This document shows positions 1 to 8,715 of a stretch of DNA of 9,836 bases, one piece after another. The stretch is from Gammaproteobacteria bacterium (lineage in GTDB: Bacteria; Pseudomonadota; Gammaproteobacteria; Pseudomonadales; Azotimanducaceae_A). The notes beneath the pieces are model-generated. The model had not been told where the DNA came from. It did not search any database and saw only the letters and a program-made list of their open reading frames with translations. The DNA lies in NCBI GenBank assembly GCA_028819775.1, contig JAPPKV010000214.1, positions 1 to 9,836 of the forward strand, given 5' to 3'. Every line of letters begins with the position of its first letter. The first letter of the stretch is position 1. The position numbers were made by a program, and so were the translations under genes.

Positions 1-1
1 C

Positions 2-2716
2 GGCTTCGTCGACTACGAATTCGGCGACTACAACCACAGCCGTGCCAAGGGCGCCGTGAACCTGCCGCTCGGGGACCGCGTCGGGATACGGCTGGCCGGT
101 TTCAAGCTGGATCGGGACGGCTACATCGACAATCTCGCCCACGGGCAGCCCTCCGGCGCCGGCGAGACGCTGTCGGGGATCAGCGAGACCGTCGACGGGC
201 GCGACATACTCTCCTACCGGGCGACCATAGCTTGGGAGGTCAACGACAACGCCAAGGTCTGGGGGCTCTACAGCCGCTTCCAGGAGGACGACGACCGGGC
301 CCGCATCACCAACCAGGTGTGCGTACAACATGCGCTGCCGACCACGGGTTGCACGCCCGACGGGTTCGGTTGGGACGCCCCGCATCTCGGATCGACCACG
401 GCGGGCATCTTCGCCGGCGCGGCCGGTGCGCTGCCGCTCGGGGCTGCGGAGGGATCGTACGACTACCCGCGTCCGGCGTTGTCCAGCTTCCGGCAGATGC
501 ACACGGACTTCCAGCCCATCCTGCAGAACGACGAGGAGATCATGGCGTTCGGGATCGAGTTCGACGTCGGCGAACTGAGCGCGACGTTGAGCGGCGCACG
601 CCGGGAGAGCGACTACCTCTCGCAACAGGACTACACGATGGATGTGGGGGCGTCGCTCGGACCCACGCCGCAGAATCCGGCTGGCATCTGGCCGACGTCC
701 AGACCCGCCGGCGGCGCCGGGGAGGAATGGCTGTCGGACCAATGCAACATGCTGGAAGGCACCTCGGGCATTCGCGGCGGATGCCGACAGGGCGTGGCGC
801 AGAACCGGTTCTTCGCCTTCGACCAGCTCGACGGGGTCAGCGAGAACTGGACGGTGGAAGCCAAGGTTCACTCCAACTACGACGGGCCTTTCAACTTCCT
901 GGCCGGCGCCACGGCCTACGAGAACTTCGCCTACGGCGGCTACTACGTGATTGCCAACACCTTGGACCTGGTCGGTACCTTTGGTTCGAGCGTGCTCCGC
1001 GCGCCGCCGCTGTATCCGAACTTCTTCTTCAACGCCAACGACCCGATCGAGGGCACCGTGTCGAACGGTTGGGCCGGCTTCGGCGAGCTTTACTACGACT
1101 ACTCCGACCGCATCAAGCTGACCGGGGGACTGCGCTTCAACAAGGATGACAAGAGCACGAACGACACCAGCGTGTTGTTCAACTCGGCGGACGCCAATGC
1201 GGCACTCGGCAACCTGTTCGGCGCAGGGCCGATTTGGCTGCGGAGCGGCATGTTCGGCGAAATGGTTGCGATGGCCAGCGGCACGGCGGCCTCCCTGAGC
1301 CCAACTTCGTTGCGCATCCTGGAGTTCCACGGCGCTCAAGGCACCTGGGCGACGCACGGGCCCGCTGCCGTCGGCGGCATCATCGCACTCGGCGCGGCGC
1401 AGTCGATCGGAACGCTGGTCGCCACGGGGCAATTGCCGCCCCAGCTCGTACCGATCGTCCTCGCTCAACTCGGTTTGCCACCGGTGTTGCAGAATTCCGT
1501 GCTGGCACTCCTTTCGGGGAATCCTTTCGCGATCGGCGGGGATCCCGGACTCCAGGCGGCGGGTCAGGGACTGCGTGCCATAGCGGCGGCCGTGGGTCCG
1601 GCACCGGCATTCGGCGAGACCCGTTTCGTCACCGGCAGCCCCACTTCGTCGAGCTGGCGCGAGGTCAGCGGCCGGTTGGGCTTCGACTATCAACTGGACG
1701 ACGACACGTTGATCTACGGGTTCTACAGCCGGGGCTACAAACCCGGTGGCTTCAACCCGCCCATCCCGCCCCAGTTCCAGGACTCGACGCCGTTCACGTT
1801 CGAGGCCGAACAGGTCAATGCCGGGGAGGTCGGCGCGAAGACCACCCGCCTGGACGGCCGTCTCGTGTTGAACGCAGCGGTGTTCATCTACGACTACACG
1901 GGCCTGCAGGCGACGCGGATCCGCAACAACACCTCGATCAACGAGAACATCGACGCGAGCATCATGGGGCTCGAGGCGGAAGGGACCTGGCGTCCGGAGG
2001 CGATGCCGGCCCTGGCGGTCGACTTCGCGTACGGCTGGCTTAACAGCTCGGTGGACGGCTCGCAATCCATCGACCCGATCGAACGAACCGCGGGCAACCC
2101 GGACTTCATCACCTTGAAGAACATCGATCCCGGTTCCACGACCGGGGTCAACTACGTCGCCCGGGAGTCGCAGCTCACGGCGGCGGTGGTCGCGGCGGCC
2201 TTGGGGTCAGGAGCCGCGTTGGACATCCGCAACGGGACGACACGGACATCCGTGTCGTACCCGGCCAATTCGGCGGGCGTGTCAATTCCGACCTACTTCT
2301 CGCGAGGCTTCCTCGAGGCGATCGGCGTCGAGACCTTGGAAGGGGTGCCGATAGACCTGGACGGCAACACCTTGCCGAACGCACCGGAACACACCCTGCG
2401 TTTGGGCTTGGCGTACACCTTCCAGATCGGCGCCGGGAGCTTAATCGCCCGGTGGGATGCGTACTGGCAGAGCGACTCTTACGCCCGGGAGTTCAATACG
2501 ATCGGCGACGAGATCGACAGTTGGATGCAGCACAACATGTCCCTGATCTACGAGCGGGAGGGGTGGTCGGCGAAGTTCTGGATGCGCAACGTCCTCGACG
2601 ACGAAAACGTCACCGGCAAGTACCTGACCTCGGACACGTCGGGATTCTTCCGCAACTACTTCGTGACGGAGCCGCGAATCTTCGGCATCTCGATGAGGCG
2701 TTCCTTCGGGGACTAG
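2..2716 (+). CDS. TonB-dependent outer-membrane receptor, C-terminal part (5' end outside window)
   Basis: The reading frame is open from base 2 to the TAG at 2714-2716, giving 904 visible residues. The GTG at base 56 is internal: the residues before it (GFVDYEFGDYNHSRAKGA) already read as the start of a TonB-receptor beta-barrel. The signal peptide, TonB box and most of the plug must lie upstream. Receptors of this family take up ligands such as siderophores, cobalamin or glycans through a 22-strand barrel, powered by TonB-ExbBD; the ligand here is not readable. Supporting segments are LRFNKDDKS, the FYSRGYKPGGFNPP motif near base 1722, LPNAPEHTLRLGLAYTF near 2370, and a closing strand with NVLDDENVTG and PRIFGISMRRSF. 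Two Cys pairs (codons at 320 and 350; 743 and 782) fit disulfides in extracellular loops. Codons at about 1178-1630 form an unusually long Ala/Gly/Leu/Pro-rich insertion. The family call is secure; the substrate is unknown. Confidence 0.93.
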   Translation, partial: GFVDYEFGDYNHSRAKGAVNLPLGDRVGIRLAGFKLDRDGYIDNLAHGQPSGAGETLSGISETVDGRDILSYRATIAWEVNDNAKVWGLYSRFQEDDDRARITNQVCVQHALPTTGCTPDGFGWDAPHLGSTTAGIFAGAAGALPLGAAEGSYDYPRPALSSFRQMHTDFQPILQNDEEIMAFGIEFDVGELSATLSGARRESDYLSQQDYTMDVGASLGPTPQNPAGIWPTSRPAGGAGEEWLSDQCNMLEGTSGIRGGCRQGVAQNRFFAFDQLDGVSENWTVEAKVHSNYDGPFNFLAGATAYENFAYGGYYVIANTLDLVGTFGSSVLRAPPLYPNFFFNANDPIEGTVSNGWAGFGELYYDYSDRIKLTGGLRFNKDDKSTNDTSVLFNSADANAALGNLFGAGPIWLRSGMFGEMVAMASGTAASLSPTSLRILEFHGAQGTWATHGPAAVGGIIALGAAQSIGTLVATGQLPPQLVPIVLAQLGLPPVLQNSVLALLSGNPFAIGGDPGLQAAGQGLRAIAAAVGPAPAFGETRFVTGSPTSSSWREVSGRLGFDYQLDDDTLIYGFYSRGYKPGGFNPPIPPQFQDSTPFTFEAEQVNAGEVGAKTTRLDGRLVLNAAVFIYDYTGLQATRIRNNTSINENIDASIMGLEAEGTWRPEAMPALAVDFAYGWLNSSVDGSQSIDPIERTAGNPDFITLKNIDPGSTTGVNYVARESQLTAAVVAAALGSGAALDIRNGTTRTSVSYPANSAGVSIPTYFSRGFLEAIGVETLEGVPIDLDGNTLPNAPEHTLRLGLAYTFQIGAGSLIARWDAYWQSDSYAREFNTIGDEIDSWMQHNMSLIYEREGWSAKFWMRNVLDDENVTGKYLTSDTSGFFRNYFVTEPRIFGISMRRSFGD

Positions 2717-2724
2717 GAAGCGTT

Positions 2725-2753
2725 CGGCGCGGTCGAGCCACTCGGCCGCGCCG
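2725..2753 (+). terminator. Hairpin downstream of the TonB receptor, probable terminator
   Basis: The hairpin begins 8 bases after the receptor stop codon. Arms 2725-2737 and 2741-2753 pair over 13 positions (outer CGGCGCGG with CCGCGCCG, inner CGAG with CTCG, one U-G wobble) around a 3-base CCA loop. The stem is very stable and correctly placed. However, only a short TTT follows (bases 2755-2757), so a classical U-tract is missing. It may be a weak intrinsic terminator or a 3'-end protecting structure. Confidence 0.55.
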
Positions 2754-2760
2754 GTTTCGC

Positions 2761-2785
2761 CAACCAAGGCGGTGCCACTTGGTTG
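2761..2785. repeat. Inverted repeat in the receptor/SNF2 intergenic gap
   Basis: CAACCAAG (2761-2768) is perfectly complementary to CTTGGTTG (2778-2785), with a 9-base spacer. It lies 7 bases after the strong terminator-like hairpin and about 45 bases before the SNF2 start. It could be a second transcript-end structure or an operator. Nothing in the sequence decides between these, and chance is possible. Confidence 0.35.
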
Positions 2786-2831
2786 AGGTCGGCGTCTCGC
2801 GCTTCCTGCCTCGAAGTCGCGGGCCGTCATC

Positions 2832-4583
2832 GTGGATCTAGGTGCCGCCACAAGCCGAGCGCGCGAAATTGCGCGCGATCTCTACCCACACCAGGTAGAA
2901 GGCGTCGGTTTCCTTCTCGGGCGTCGCCGGTCGATCCTGGCCGACGACATGGGCCTCGGCAAGACCCGCCAGTCCGTCATCGCCATGATTGAGGCCGAAC
3001 CGGTCGGCCCTTGGCTCGTGGTGTGCCCGGCGTCTGTCAAACACAACTGGGTGCGCGAGATCCACCTCGCGCTGGGCGACGTCGAAACATGCGTGGTAGG
3101 CCCCGAACCGCCGCCTGCACCCGGCTTCGGCGGCTGGATGGTGATCAACTACGATCTCCTGAAACGCGACATCGAAACGCTGCTGGAACACCGGTTCACG
3201 GGCATCGTCTTCGACGAGGGCCACTATCTCAAGAACCACCGTGCGCAGCGCAGTCGGCTGGCGAGGCGCCTGGTCGTGGATCGAGAGATCGATCCGGTGG
3301 TGCATGTGCTGACGGGCACGCCGCTCACCAACCGGCCGCGGGATCTCTTTCCGCTGCTGCAACTGGTGGGACACGCCTTGGGGCACAGTTTTCTGGCCTT
3401 CGCCAAGCGCTACTGCGACGGACACAAGAACGACTACGGCTACTGGGTGACGGCCGGGGTGAGCAACGTCGCTGAACTGTCCGTGCAGCTGCAGGGCATC
3501 ATGCTGCGCCGCAACAAGGACGAGGTGCTGAACCTCCCGGCGAAGCAGCGGACATGGATTGAGGTCGATGTCGATGCCGAAGTGCGCGAGCGCCTGAACG
3601 AGGCGGTGGGTCGCTTCCTCTCCGGCGAACGCGACGGACGGGGTCGCCGGCTCGGCATCGCGATGTTCTCGGGCGCCCGACGGCGCCTGGCGGTCGCGAA
3701 GGTTCCCCAGACCCTTGACTACGTCAAGGGCGCGATCGACCAGGGCGAAAAGGTCCTGCTGTTCTCGTGTTTCACCCATGCCACGCGCCGGTTTGAGCGA
3801 GCGTTGGGAGAACTGGCGGTGACCATCACGGGGGAGGTGCCGACCGCCAAACGCCAAGGCATCGTGGACCGGTTTCAGGCCGACGAATCGGTTCGCGTTC
3901 TCATCGGCCAGATCCATGCCGCCGGCGTCGGGATCAACCTAACGGCGGCGAGGCAGGTCGTGTTCAACGATCTGGATTGGGTACCGGCCAACCATTGGCA
4001 GGCGGAGGACCGAACCCACCGGATCGGCCAGACCGGGACCGTCAACGTCACCTACATGATTGCGCGCGACACGTTGGAGGAGTTTGTCCGCGCGATACTC
4101 GAGACGAAGGCGCGCATCGTCGACGACGTCGTGGAAGGGAAGGCCTTGGGGGAGGCCATGGAGTCCGACGTCCTGGTCGAACTACGGCGGATGACGACGT
4201 ATCTGGACGACGCCGCGAGGTCGCGGTGCGGGGATCTCGATCAGACGGCCATCGAGGATCTGCTGCGCACGGCGAGCGAGCGCTACCTTGCCGAAAACAC
4301 GGCATCGATGTCCCGCCGGGCGCGTCAGGAGCTTGCGCCGGTTTCCGAGCGCGCCATCCGGGCCCTCGCCCAAGCGCTCGCGGGACCGGAACGGGTCGTC
4401 TACGGCATCGCCAGTGCGTCGGATCCCAGGGCGCTGCATCGCGTCGAGGTGGAGGGTGCAGACATCAATTGCGACTGCAAGGGATTCATGTACCGCGGCA
4501 TGTGCCGGCACGTGCGCGATCTCAAGAACGCCTTGGCCACCGGAACGCCGGTGCCGGAGGGCTATCGCCTGCTTCGCGCGTAG
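2832..4583 (+). CDS. SNF2-family DEAD/DEAH-box ATPase with C-terminal SWIM zinc finger
   Basis: This 583-residue protein is a superfamily 2 SNF2-type motor, predicted to use ATP to translocate on or remodel double-stranded DNA or protein-DNA complexes in the cytoplasm. Visible motifs in order are the Q-like YPHQVEGVGFLL (18-29), motif I DDMGLGKT (38-45), Ia VVCPASVKHNW (63-73), Walker B DEGH (128-131, the Rad54-like form), III LTGTPLTNRP (160-169), IV KVLLFSCFTHATR (307-319), V GVGINLTAA (365-373) and VI QAEDRTHRIGQ (390-400). A SWIM finger follows at the extreme C-terminus: C547, C549, C558 and H560 in the CxC...CxH pattern. The core is compact, resembling SMARCAL1-like proteins rather than the much longer RapA. 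GTG at 2832 is the first usable start after an in-frame TGA at 2784, but it has no clear Shine-Dalgarno sequence. The gene stands alone, so its role (repair, fork processing, transcription recycling) cannot be assigned. Confidence 0.9.
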   Translation: MDLGAATSRAREIARDLYPHQVEGVGFLLGRRRSILADDMGLGKTRQSVIAMIEAEPVGPWLVVCPASVKHNWVREIHLALGDVETCVVGPEPPPAPGFGGWMVINYDLLKRDIETLLEHRFTGIVFDEGHYLKNHRAQRSRLARRLVVDREIDPVVHVLTGTPLTNRPRDLFPLLQLVGHALGHSFLAFAKRYCDGHKNDYGYWVTAGVSNVAELSVQLQGIMLRRNKDEVLNLPAKQRTWIEVDVDAEVRERLNEAVGRFLSGERDGRGRRLGIAMFSGARRRLAVAKVPQTLDYVKGAIDQGEKVLLFSCFTHATRRFERALGELAVTITGEVPTAKRQGIVDRFQADESVRVLIGQIHAAGVGINLTAARQVVFNDLDWVPANHWQAEDRTHRIGQTGTVNVTYMIARDTLEEFVRAILETKARIVDDVVEGKALGEAMESDVLVELRRMTTYLDDAARSRCGDLDQTAIEDLLRTASERYLAENTASMSRRARQELAPVSERAIRALAQALAGPERVVYGIASASDPRALHRVEVEGADINCDCKGFMYRGMCRHVRDLKNALATGTPVPEGYRLLRA

Positions 4584-4595
4584 GGGCGGGGCTAT

Positions 4596-4612
4596 CGCGC
4601 CCGAAGGGCGCG
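4596..4612. repeat. CGCGCCC/GGGCGCG hairpin unit, copy 1
   Basis: CGCGCCC (4596-4602) and GGGCGCG (4606-4612) pair perfectly around a GAA loop, starting 12 bases after the SNF2 stop codon. The left arm sits inside CTATCGCGCCCG, a 12-base string also found at 9487 and 9526. No U-tract follows, so terminator function for the SNF2 transcript is possible but unproven. Confidence 0.65.
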
Positions 4613-4642
4613 CCCGAGCCGGACATTGTCGGTTCCGTGCCA

Positions 4643-4664
4643 CGAGAATGCGGTAGCACTCTCG
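4643..4664. repeat. Imperfect hairpin inside composite repeat copy 1
   Basis: CGAGA (4643-4647) pairs with TCTCG (4660-4664), and TGC (4649-4651) with GCA (4656-4658), around a GGTA loop with one A/C mismatch between the two stem parts. I see no counterpart in the second composite copy, so this part may be local sequence rather than part of the repeat. Confidence 0.4.
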
Positions 4665-4684
4665 ATCGCGCCCGCAGCGCGCGC

Positions 4685-4706
4685 CGGGACGGGACAAGCC
4701 CGTCCC

Positions 4707-4712
<6 letters not shown>
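4685..4712. repeat. 28-base repeat with 8-bp-arm palindrome, copy 1 (overlaps gltA stop)
   Basis: GGGACGGG (4686-4693) and CCCGTCCC (4699-4706) are perfect inverted arms around an ACAAG loop, followed by CTACGG. All 28 bases from 4685 to 4712 recur identically at 9583-9610; the flanking bases differ on both sides. On the minus strand, the CTA at 4707-4709 is the gltA TAG stop and the next codon belongs to the final Pro, so the repeat reaches into the gltA coding end. Confidence 0.85.
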
Positions 4713-6056
<1,344 letters not shown>

Positions 6057-6064
6057 TCGACGAA

Positions 6065-6072
6065 CTCCCCTT
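6065..6072 (-). promoter_or_regulatory. gltA ribosome binding site
   Basis: On the minus strand AAGGGGAG lies 8 bases before the ATG at 6054-6056. This near-ideal Shine-Dalgarno fixes the gltA start and supports the N-terminal extension as real. Confidence 0.8.
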
Positions 6073-6084
6073 CCCGGCTGAATG

Positions 6085-6113
6085 AGCGTATAAAGCCCTG
6101 CCTATTCCGTCAA
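6085..6113 (-). promoter_or_regulatory. Candidate sigma-70 promoter for gltA
   Basis: On the minus strand TTGACG (6108-6113) matches five of six -35 consensus bases. Downstream, TATACG (6087-6092) lies at 15-base spacing and TACGCT (6085-6090) at the ideal 17-base spacing; neither is a perfect -10. Transcription would begin near 6078, leaving a leader of about 20 bases that carries the ribosome binding site. Position and the -35 box support the call; the -10 is ambiguous. Confidence 0.5.
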
Positions 6114-6145
6114 TGCGCGCGGTCGGCCACCATCCGAGCGGCCTT

Positions 6146-6154
6146 TGCTATGAT
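6146..6154 (+). promoter_or_regulatory. Candidate extended -10 promoter for sdhCDAB
   Basis: TGC followed by TATGAT (6149-6154) forms an extended -10 element, five of six bases matching TATAAT. No convincing -35 is seen 17 bases upstream (around 6126-6131), which extended -10 promoters can lack and which often implies an activator. The predicted start near 6161 leaves a leader of about 20 bases to the sdhC ATG. A 7-base inverted repeat, CGCGCGG (6116-6122) and CCGCGCG (6155-6161), brackets the element. Confidence 0.55.
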
Positions 6155-6181
6155 CCGCGCGTATCTGCCGATCCACGAGTC

Positions 6182-6562
6182 ATGAACCCCGACCGACCGG
6201 TCAATCTGCCGCTGTCTCGCCTCGCCCTGGCGATGCCGGTTACGGCAGTGGCGTCGATACTCCATCGCATCACCGGCGTCGTGCTTTTCGCGGGCGTTTT
6301 CTTCCTCTGCTATCTGCTTGACCGAGCGGCGACGGATGCCGCCGGCTTTGAGCACGCTGAGGCGTTACTGGCGGCCCCGCTCGGCAAGCTCGCGCTGTGG
6401 CTGGTGCTGACGAGCCTTGCCTACCACGTCGCGGCCGGGGTCAAACACCTGCTTCTCGACTTCCACATCGGCGATACGTTGAAAGGGGGGCGCGCGGCGG
6501 CCTGGATCAGCCTTGCAGTTGCGTCGGTGGCGGCGGTCGTCCTGGCGATATGGCTTTGGTAA
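6182..6562 (+). CDS. sdhC: Succinate dehydrogenase cytochrome b556 subunit
   Basis: SdhC is one of two membrane anchors of complex II; with SdhD it binds heme b and ubiquinone in the inner membrane. The product is 126 residues with three hydrophobic segments (about 19-44, 67-92, 107-125). RPVNLPLS (5-12) and SILHRITGV (25-33) match the E. coli start region, with Ser25 and Arg29 equivalent to quinone-site Ser27 and Arg31. AYHVAAGVKHLLLD (80-93) supplies heme ligand His82, equivalent to E. coli His84. The ATG at 6182 was chosen by this alignment and by promoter position. The in-frame ATG at 6113 would lie upstream of the predicted promoter and add non-conserved residues. It is the first gene of the operon, and its last 13 bases overlap sdhD. 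Only a weak GAG ribosome binding site is visible. Confidence 0.95.
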   Translation: MNPDRPVNLPLSRLALAMPVTAVASILHRITGVVLFAGVFFLCYLLDRAATDAAGFEHAEALLAAPLGKLALWLVLTSLAYHVAAGVKHLLLDFHIGDTLKGGRAAAWISLAVASVAAVVLAIWLW

Positions 6563-6933
6563 CGAACGTCACCAGTTTCGGTCGCAGTGGGCTTGCGGAT
6601 TTCGTTCTGCAGCGGGTGTCCGCCGTGGTGCTGGGTCTTTACGGGCTCTGCCTGGTGGGATTCTTCGCGGTCACGCCGAACGTCGACCATGCGGCGCTCG
6701 TCGGATTCCTGGATTCGCTGACGATGAAGGCGTTCACAACGCTAGCCGTGGTTGCCCTTGCCATGCACGCCTGGATCGGGATGTGGACGGTCGGCACGGA
6801 CTATGTCCGTCGGCACTACTTCGGTCGGGGACATACGGTCTATCTCGCGACCTACCAGGTGATCTGTCTGGGCGCGATCTTCGTGTACGTGCTGTGGCCG
6901 CTGTCGGTCGTCTGGCAGATCTCCGGGAGCTAA
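6550..6933 (+). CDS. sdhD: Succinate dehydrogenase hydrophobic membrane anchor subunit
   Basis: SdhD is the second membrane anchor of complex II, sharing heme b and the ubiquinone pocket with SdhC. The product is 127 residues with three hydrophobic segments (about 23-42, 60-80, 98-121). The diagnostic segment [17 protein letters not shown] (73-89) gives His73, equivalent to E. coli heme ligand His71, and Asp84-Tyr85, equivalent to quinone-site Asp82-Tyr83. [18 protein letters not shown] (14-31) matches the conserved first helix. The ATG at 6550 lies inside the end of sdhC (13-base overlap) with no strong ribosome binding site, which suggests translational coupling. Longer in-frame upstream reading is only the sdhC gene in another frame. 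Confidence 0.95.
   Translation: MALVTNVTSFGRSGLADFVLQRVSAVVLGLYGLCLVGFFAVTPNVDHAALVGFLDSLTMKAFTTLAVVALAMHAWIGMWTVGTDYVRRHYFGRGHTVYLATYQVICLGAIFVYVLWPLSVVWQISGS
6925..6929 (+). promoter_or_regulatory. sdhA ribosome binding site
   Basis: GGGAG ends 5 bases before the GTG at 6935 and lies within the last codons of sdhD. It favours this GTG over the ATG at 6953 as the sdhA start. Confidence 0.65.
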
Positions 6934-6934
6934 C

Positions 6935-8707
6935 GTGGCCCGACTCCCCACGATGGAGTTCGACGGCGTCATCGTCGGTGGTGGCGGCGCGGGAATGCGC
7001 GCGGCGTTGCAGTTGGCCCAATCCGGCCTCAAGACCGCGGTGCTGTCCAAGGTGTTTCCGACACGCTCGCACACCGTCTCGGCCCAGGGCGGCATCGCCG
7101 CAGCCATCGGCAGCGAAGATCCCGACGACGACTGGCGATGGCATATGTACGACACCGTCAAGGGATCGGACTACATCGGCGACCAGGACGCGATCGAATA
7201 CATGTGCAGTGTGGGTCCCGAGGCGGTCTACGAACTCGAGCACATGGGTATGCCCTTTACGCGTACCGAGAAAGGTCGAATCTACCAGCGCCCGTTCGGC
7301 GGTCATTCGAAGGGCTTCGGCAAGGGGGGCCAGGCCTCCCGGGCCTGCGCCGCCGAAGACCGAACGGGCCACGCACTCCTGCACACCCTCTACCAGAACA
7401 ATCTCAAGGCTGGCACCACGTTCCTCAACGAGTGGTTCGCGGTGGACCTGGTGGTCAACCAGGACGGGGTTGTCTCCGGCCTCGTTGCGCTGGAGATCGA
7501 AACCGGGCAGGTGGTGTTCGTGAAGTCCAAGGCGACCGTGCTGGCCACCGGCGGTGCGGGCCGCATCTATGCGACCACCACGAACGCACTGATGAACACC
7601 GGCGACGGCATCGGCATGGCACTGCGGGCCGGCGTGCCGGTGCAGGACATCGAGATGTGGCAGTTCCATCCGACGGGAATCCATCAGGCAGGCGTTCTGG
7701 TCACCGAGGGCTGTCGGGGAGAGGGCGGATATCTCGTCAACAAGGACGGCGAGCGGTTCATGGAGCGCTACGCGCCGACCGCCAAGGACCTGGCCGGGCG
7801 CGACGTGGTCGCGAGATCGATGATCCAGGAGATCATGGATGGCCGCGGCGCCGGGCCGGACAGAGACCACGTGCTCCTTAAACTCGACCACTTGGGCGAG
7901 GAGACGATCCTGAAGCGGTTGCCGGGCATCACCGAGCTTTCCAAGACCTTCGCCCATGTCAATCCGGCCCAGGAGCCGATTCCCGTCGTACCCACGTGCC
8001 ACTACATGATGGGCGGGATTCCGACCAACGTGCACGGGCAGGTGCTGACACAGGCGGCCGATGGCAACGATGCCGTGGTGGGTGGTCTCTACGCGATCGG
8101 CGAAGTGGCCTGCGTCTCGGTGCATGGGGCGAACCGGCTCGGCGCCAACTCGCTGCTTGATCTCGTCGTGTTCGGACGGGCCGCGGGAATCCATATCGAA
8201 GACGCCATGCGCCAGGGAATCGGTCACCGAGACCCCGCCGACGAGGACGTGGACAACGCGACAGCGAGGCTTGCACGCTGGAACGAGTCCTCCGAGGGCG
8301 AGGCCGTGGCGGAGTTGAAGCGTGAACTGCAGCGCATCATGCTGGTCAACTTCAACGTGTTCCGAAGCGGCGACCATATGCGCAGGAGCATCGGCGACCT
8401 CGCGGGTCTGCGCGAACGCATTGCCCGGGCACACCTGCCCGACAAGAGCCGGGTCTTCAACACCGCGCGCCTGGAAGCGCTGGAGCTCGACAATCTCCTG
8501 GAAGTCGCCGAAGCGACCGCCATCGTCGCCGAAGCGCGAACGGAGAGCCGCGGTGCCCACGCGCGCGACGACTACACGGAGCGCGACGATGACAACTGGC
8601 TGTGCCATTCGCTCTACTTCGCAGCCGACAAGAGCGTGCGCAAACGTGCGGTGAATTTCGCGCCGGCGACGGTGGAACCGTTCCAGCCGATGGCCAGGAC
8701 CTATTGA
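6935..8707 (+). CDS. sdhA: Succinate dehydrogenase flavoprotein subunit
   Basis: SdhA oxidises succinate to fumarate using covalently bound FAD, passing electrons to SdhB on the cytoplasmic face of the inner membrane. The 590-residue product (E. coli SdhA is 588) begins [21 protein letters not shown], with the FAD-binding Rossmann glycines at 15-20. [13 protein letters not shown] (41-53) contains His46, the FAD-attachment histidine. Active-site segments are FHPTGIH (244-250), [19 protein letters not shown] (261-279), [10 protein letters not shown] (286-295, Arg289), [14 protein letters not shown] (355-368, His356) and [19 protein letters not shown] (397-415, Arg401). The C-terminus closes with DNWLCHS and NFAPA. 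The GTG start is 1 base after the sdhD stop, is backed by a GGGAG ribosome binding site, and aligns with the E. coli N-terminus. sdhB follows after 8 bases. Confidence 0.98.
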   Translation: MARLPTMEFDGVIVGGGGAGMRAALQLAQSGLKTAVLSKVFPTRSHTVSAQGGIAAAIGSEDPDDDWRWHMYDTVKGSDYIGDQDAIEYMCSVGPEAVYELEHMGMPFTRTEKGRIYQRPFGGHSKGFGKGGQASRACAAEDRTGHALLHTLYQNNLKAGTTFLNEWFAVDLVVNQDGVVSGLVALEIETGQVVFVKSKATVLATGGAGRIYATTTNALMNTGDGIGMALRAGVPVQDIEMWQFHPTGIHQAGVLVTEGCRGEGGYLVNKDGERFMERYAPTAKDLAGRDVVARSMIQEIMDGRGAGPDRDHVLLKLDHLGEETILKRLPGITELSKTFAHVNPAQEPIPVVPTCHYMMGGIPTNVHGQVLTQAADGNDAVVGGLYAIGEVACVSVHGANRLGANSLLDLVVFGRAAGIHIEDAMRQGIGHRDPADEDVDNATARLARWNESSEGEAVAELKRELQRIMLVNFNVFRSGDHMRRSIGDLAGLRERIARAHLPDKSRVFNTARLEALELDNLLEVAEATAIVAEARTESRGAHARDDYTERDDDNWLCHSLYFAADKSVRKRAVNFAPATVEPFQPMARTY

Positions 8708-8715
8708 GAAACGAC

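Noticed and set aside
56..58. GTG as the start of the TonB receptor
   Set aside because: The frame is open upstream to the window edge and the residues before it are already conserved barrel sequence.
2838..3917. 359-codon minus-strand frame opposite the SNF2 gene
   Set aside because: It has no domain signature and fully overlaps conserved helicase motifs on the other strand.
2832..4583. SNF2 helicase as part of a defence island
   Set aside because: DISARM-like and other systems combine such helicases with methylases or nucleases. The neighbours here are a TonB receptor and citrate synthase.
6113..6181. Upstream ATG as an earlier sdhC start
   Set aside because: It would lie upstream of the predicted promoter and add non-conserved residues. 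The ATG at 6182 aligns with known SdhC N-termini.
6734..8608. Long open frame on the minus strand opposite sdhD/sdhA
   Set aside because: It is the antisense shadow of sdhA, a common effect of high GC codon use. The translation shows no recognisable domain, while the + strand encodes an unmistakable SdhA.
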